The position numbers and the translations under genes are program-made. A DNA stretch of 64,000 bases, from the NCBI GenBank assembly GCA_029339505.1, contig JAQISU010000026.1, positions 2,066,001 through 2,130,000 on the forward strand. Reading direction: 5' to 3'. This document shows, piece after piece, positions 59,841-64,000 of this stretch; the stretch's first letter is position 1, and every line of letters begins with the position of its first letter. The DNA comes from Unio delphinus. Its lineage: Eukaryota > Mollusca > Bivalvia > Unionida > Unionidae. The notes under the pieces were generated by a model, which was not told the DNA's origin, did not search any database, and saw only the letters and a program-made list of their open reading frames with translations.

Positions 59841-60040
59841 TTACGCTTTGTACATGCCTATGATGTCAGTGATACACGTTGTGTTTGTGCAATAGTTGCA
59901 ACTGTCGGTTTCGTAAACACCAAAACACAAAGTCTCTGGACACAAGCCAACATTCACGCTTCCATTAACACAATCAATAAAGTTTCTGCAGTTGTATGGA
60001 TGGTAATAATAACCCCGTTCTAGATTCGGACAGTATGCAG
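59841..60040 (-). CDS. Gene A terminal exon: CBM14-like chitin-binding domain
   Basis: Acceptor GTTTTCATAG, phase 1, 65 codons plus TAA. Spacing is C-x13-C-x5-C-x9-C-x13-C-x2-C with the extra Cys at PETLCFGV and a final extra Cys (NTTCITD), as in gene B. Aromatic run RGYYYHPYNC. A possible GC donor (ATAG|GCATGT, phase 1) lies just before the stop and would allow read-on into the orphan exon at 59417. Confidence 0.85.
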
Positions 60041-63000
60041 CTATGAAAACAAAACAAAACAAAGCAAAGACAATTATATTTTGTATTTGTAAAATACGTA
60101 GTCCAAATAATATCTAACATTCTTGAAGCCGGGAAGATTTGCTCAATTTGTTAAATGGTACAATAATCTAATGATGTTGTCTATATATGCATATCTATAT
60201 ATGCAAAAAACATATTTTCTTAAAAGCGAACAGGTAGAGCAAGCGAACAAAATGCAAATATTGCTTAAATGGAATCAAACTGTAATAAGAACAGCCATAT
60301 GTGAACACATGCATGATTACCACATAAAATTAGCTTATGACGTGATTTAGGCAGGTCTTTAAAGTTGAAACATCTAATTATACATTGCAGCAATTAAAAT
60401 ACACTAAAATGGACCATATATAATTAATTATAAATAGAAGCATGTATATCAAATTATATTAAAATATACATTTTTAAATGTCAGTGGGAGACAAATGCAT
60501 TGAGATGATTAACATTTTTAAGTATTCATTCATATTTTATATATGTATATACCTGATGCAAAACATTTATAGCACGCCAACAAGATGAAGACTTTGTACA
60601 TACTTCACGTTCACTCTTTCTGACTTGGAAAATTAATCTTATTCATAACGCTAACATTCACAAATATTTGGCATACACTGGGCTTAACTATCTTGAAACT
60701 ACAGATATTTCAATCGCACACCGTTGGCAATCACCACTTTGTCTATGACAATTGCGGATGCCGTAAAATTATCTTTTTCATAACAAACATTTACGTGAGA
60801 AAAAACATATACGTTTCTAAAATCATTCAGTTTTCGTCCCCATCCCTCCAGAGTGGGCCAAGTTCCCATTCCTCAAAACTATGACCAGGTTAGTGTCCAG
60901 AAATCTGTCACTGTTATTTACGGGAATTTGCGTAAGGCGGGTTATATATAATTTTAATACATGTATAACATTTTCTAAGGAAATGGGACATTTTTGAAAG
61001 TTATATATTCTCCCTATGGGGGAGGGGGGAAGAAATTGAAGCCGAAAGTAATGCTCCTGTCATATTTCGTCACTACGTGCACACGTATATTATCAGATCT
61101 CTGATAATTTTGTCAAATGATGTAGAGCTTGGGGAGTGTTGGCAAAATGTGTTGTGGGAAGTTAATACAACATCTAACACGCTCGGCTACGAAAATCTGA
61201 TTGAGAGGCCTAGGTATATGACGTCTCCGAAACCTTACAGCATACTAACCTGGTACAACTTCCACTAACTGTTTATCAAATGGTGATGTCTCATTTTGTC
61301 GTAGACTTTGGTTGTTGACGGCAGAGCAACGAATTTCCTTGCCATGCCAGTCTCTTGAAAAGGCATAGTAAAAAGTAACTTTTTGATAGGCTTGACATGT
61401 TTCCTTTGAAATTGTTGTATTGGTGTTAGTAATGTGCGGATAAAAGTTACTTGTAAAGTTAGAGTCAATGACAAGTTTTCCGGCCGGAAAACCTACGTCT
61501 CCCTCACAAATAAACGGTAGGTCTACTCGGTTTTCTTTACCCTCTACCATGTCTCTGGATAAGGTTAGCGAAGGTTTACTTGGCTTTCCTGTTTAAGTAA
61601 GAATCAATAAAAAGTAAGGATTATGTTACACATCTAAGGTATTTAAGTAACAGAAAAAGCAAGGCCAAGAAATTTTGCTAGATTTTAATAATTAATTATC
61701 AGACTTATATTATGAAAATATAAGAGGAACTTGGAGTATTATGAATTGGATAAAACAATTCCTTAAAGATTATTTTCTAGTCCAAAAGTATCGAATGTTC
61801 CGAATGAATTTCAGATCCTCGAATGTACTGTACTATCGGCAGTCCTGATTTATCAAGATGTCATTGTCCAGGATTCCTATGAATATTTTGTAATCGTCCA
61901 AAAATATTTTTTCTTAGCCCAATGAGCACTCTGTAATTACAGTGAATAATCCAAGCAATGTTCCTTTCAAATAATATCTAAACACAACACTGAATTTGTC
62001 TGAAGACTGATTTTTCAACAAGGAAAGAAGAAATAACAATGATCAAATTTGTCCAGCTCCATGTACTTATATACAAACAAAAGAGGTGAAAACTCATTTT
62101 GCTCCTAGTTACGTGGGTGTTTTGTGTGCAAATATCGCCCATCGTAAATTAACCCACCTGACTTAATCCATCCAATGGAAAATAACTGAATTCTTCTATG
62201 AATCCACTTTAACACACCAGCCAATGAGAATTTAAAACCAAGATGTCAACCAGTTTTGTTATTAATATCATTTTTTATTATCGTAAACACTTATGTCAAC
62301 AACTATTTATAGTCCTTACGCTATCATTACTATTAGTATCTTAAAATAGAAATGCATAACCATGTAAAAAATCCAACTTATCAAAATATTTGGATTATAG
62401 ATACAATTTACAGTCTGCATACCCATGTAAAAAATCCAACTTATCAAAATATCTGGATTATTGATACAATTTACAGTCTGCATACCCATGTAAAAAATCC
62501 AACTTATCAAAATATCTGGATTATAGATACAATTTACAGTCTGCATACCCATGTAAAAAATCCAACTTATCAAAATATCTGGATTATAGATACAATTTAC
62601 AGTCATGAACAAATGTAGCATATACTATAGACACAATCACGTACCAAGAGTTGCAGAACATATATATACATAACAATGGTCTTTAAAATAAGCAATTTTT
62701 TTTATCCAAAACACTTTAAATTGTACTAAGCTATAGTGAATGTCTTTTTCTAAGATTCAATCAACCCATGAAGTTACTCTCCCCTTCGTATATATGTAGA
62801 AGTTATATTTTCACCCAAATAATAAAATATTTTGTTCGCTAAAAGTTTCATTTCACGTCACTGGTTACTTTAAAGGGCTCAACATAACCGAAAATTAAAT
62901 CATCAAAGGAAAATCCAACGCATGTAAGCATATTTCAAGCCTATCCGATTTCTCAACTTACTCAGCAGATCTAGCTTCAATGTTGCGTTTGAGACCCATT

Positions 63001-63297
63001 CACCTGTCACTATACAGTGGTATAGTCCATTGTCTTCGCATGCCACCTGGTTGGCGAAGCTGAGATTAACAAGTGCCGAATTAGAAGTGATATTCCCCGT
63101 CTTTAGCTTGATTCTAGTCGTGTTTATGTTTATATTATCTGGCGTGATGCGGGCGATGATTTGTATTGTTCCAGCTACAGCCGATTGTCGATGGATTTCA
63201 ACTTTTGTAAGACCAGAATACTTCATAACGAGGCAAACCATGTGTATGTCACTATCTCCAATGTACACATCATTTTTCGAAAGAGTAAAAGTAACAT
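59841..63297 (-). CDS. Gene A (3' part): Ig-Ig-chitin-binding protein, paralogue of gene B
   Basis: Three exons in frame, 63297-62962, 61588-61250 and 60040-59841, encode two Ig-like domains and an eight-Cys CBM14-like domain, ending in TAA. All junctions are phase 1. Order, exon lengths (336, 339 and 200 bp against 336, 330 and 203) and motifs match the last three coding exons of gene B, so the two are tandem duplicates in the same orientation. The signal peptide and any earlier Ig exons must lie to the right of the window. Like gene B it is rich in N-linked sites and likely secreted. No clear AATAAA follows the stop. Confidence 0.8.
61250..61588 (-). CDS. Gene A Ig-like exon (type 2)
   Basis: A 339-bp phase 1-1 exon with acceptor ACTTAAACAG and donor GTTAGT. 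It contains PSLTLSRDMVEG, PFICEGDVGFPAGKLVI, ETCQAYQKV and WHGKEIRCSAVNN. It is paralogous to gene B Ig-4. Confidence 0.87.
62355..62604. repeat. 63-bp tandem repeat, four near-identical units
   Basis: Units start at 62355, 62418, 62481 and 62544 and read CATACCCATGTAAAAAATCC...GATACAATTTACAGTCTG. Only a few substitutions separate them. Because 63 is a multiple of three the array is open in both directions, but it lies inside the gene A intron between the two Ig exons and lacks splice borders, so it is treated as intronic. Confidence 0.93.
62962..63297 (-). CDS. Gene A Ig-like exon (type 1)
   Basis: A 336-bp phase 1-1 exon with acceptor CAATGTTTCAG and donor GTAAGT. It reads VTFTLSKNDVYIGDSDIHM with VCLV following, then SAVAGTIQIIARITP, and VACEDNGLYHCIVTG with the D-x-G-x-Y-x-C hallmark. 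It is paralogous to gene B Ig-3 with the same exon length. Confidence 0.88.
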
Positions 63298-64000
63298 CTG
63301 AAACATTGTATATGTATCATAAGCGAAAAATAAATAATTGAAATAGAGTTGGTTCCGCACTTAATTCATAATTAGTTCTGTGTTTTTATAATTGCCTGAA
63401 GAATTATCGTTTAATATGCAATTATATCGGTGGAAAGTTCCTTTCGAGATACCTCTGAAGAAAGACAAAATAGAATCAAGGAGGGAGACATCAACAGCTT
63501 AAATTCTGACGTCACATGAACGGTCAGCTAAAAAAACAAAACAAAACAAAACAAAAGGAATGAACTATTTACTCGTTTTATGTCTTTTAGCCGTCTTAGT
63601 TGTGTCAGAAATTTCTTTTGGCCAAATAATCTTGTACATGATATGAAATCCCCTCCCTCTCATCATAAATAATCTTAATACTTATGTTAAAATCAGCCGT
63701 TTGAATAACTCGCAATTTCTTCTCCCTTTTTATCTCTCTTCTGATTCATTCAAATTTGAATGTGATAATTTGTGGTAACAAATCTTCTTTTCTCAGGCAT
63801 CCAAGTTTATAACTGGTTAAATTGTCTTTCAACATTAGAATCTAGTCACAAAAAAGAAACCAGATATATCCGTTTCCGGTCAATATAAAAACGAAGAGAT
63901 GACATAAAAAGGTGCCATTATACGGTTTCCAACATGTACGTTTTCGCTGTTAGATAACGCTTCTCTTCTTGAAGCAAATTTTTATCGAGACTCTTTGGAA
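63298..64000. other. Upstream intron of gene A to window edge
   Basis: No further exon could be recognised. A short AAAAC repeat occurs near 63530-63555. The gene continues past the right edge. Confidence 0.6.

Noticed and set aside
62316..62621. Repeat protein in the 63-bp array
   Set aside because: Open on both strands because the period is divisible by three. It lies inside an intron and has no exon borders.

Overview
The window looks like AT-rich nuclear DNA from an invertebrate, most likely a mollusc. The evidence is eukaryotic intron-split genes with clean splice signals, dense microsatellites, CR1/L2-type and RTE-like LINE remains, a chromodomain Gypsy element, and tRNA-derived SINEs whose 3' part resembles SINE tails I associate with molluscs. 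The phylum is an inference; no species call is possible. There are no rRNA genes, CRISPR arrays, operons or convincing tRNA genes.

Layout. (1) 0.7-10.1 kb, minus strand: the 5' part of a split gene, called gene C here. A first coding exon at 10.1 kb encodes a hydrophobic signal or anchor. It is followed by a 36-bp mini-exon at 5.9 kb and a ladder of five tandemly duplicated 39-bp Thr-rich mini-exons at 5.4, 4.1, 2.7, 1.8 and 0.75 kb, each with its own microsatellite-rich intron. The gene runs off the left edge. (2) 10-28 kb: mostly non-coding, with SINEs, MITE-like elements, a LINE 3' end, a dispersed repeat and a decayed ORF cluster. (3) 28-40 kb: a near full-length but broken CR1/L2-type LINE (minus), a head-to-head second fragment of the same family (plus), a decayed virus-like capsid ORF (minus) and a broken Gypsy element with protease, RT, RNase H, integrase and chromodomain (minus). 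(4) 41.6-43.4 kb: a 53-bp minisatellite and a possible plus-strand terminal exon with a decayed tandem copy. (5) 44.7-52.5 kb, minus: gene B, which can be assembled completely as signal peptide, four Ig-like domains and a chitin-binding (CBM14/peritrophin-A-like) domain, 536 aa. All introns are phase 1 and an AATAAA lies after the stop. (6) 54.2-58.3 kb, plus: a fossil gene cluster that includes a second relative of the capsid-like ORF at 33.5 kb, then a 54/61-bp minisatellite. (7) 59.3-63.3 kb, minus: an orphan CBM14 exon and the 3' part of gene A (Ig, Ig, chitin-binding), a paralogue of gene B continuing past the right edge.

The most interesting content is the tandem pair of secreted Ig-plus-chitin-binding genes. 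They resemble chordate VCBPs in architecture and suggest a gut or mucosal recognition role, which is inference. Next is the ladder of duplicated mini-exons, which would build a Thr-rich stalk of variable length on a membrane or secreted protein. Transposable elements and simple repeats account for most of the remaining structure.
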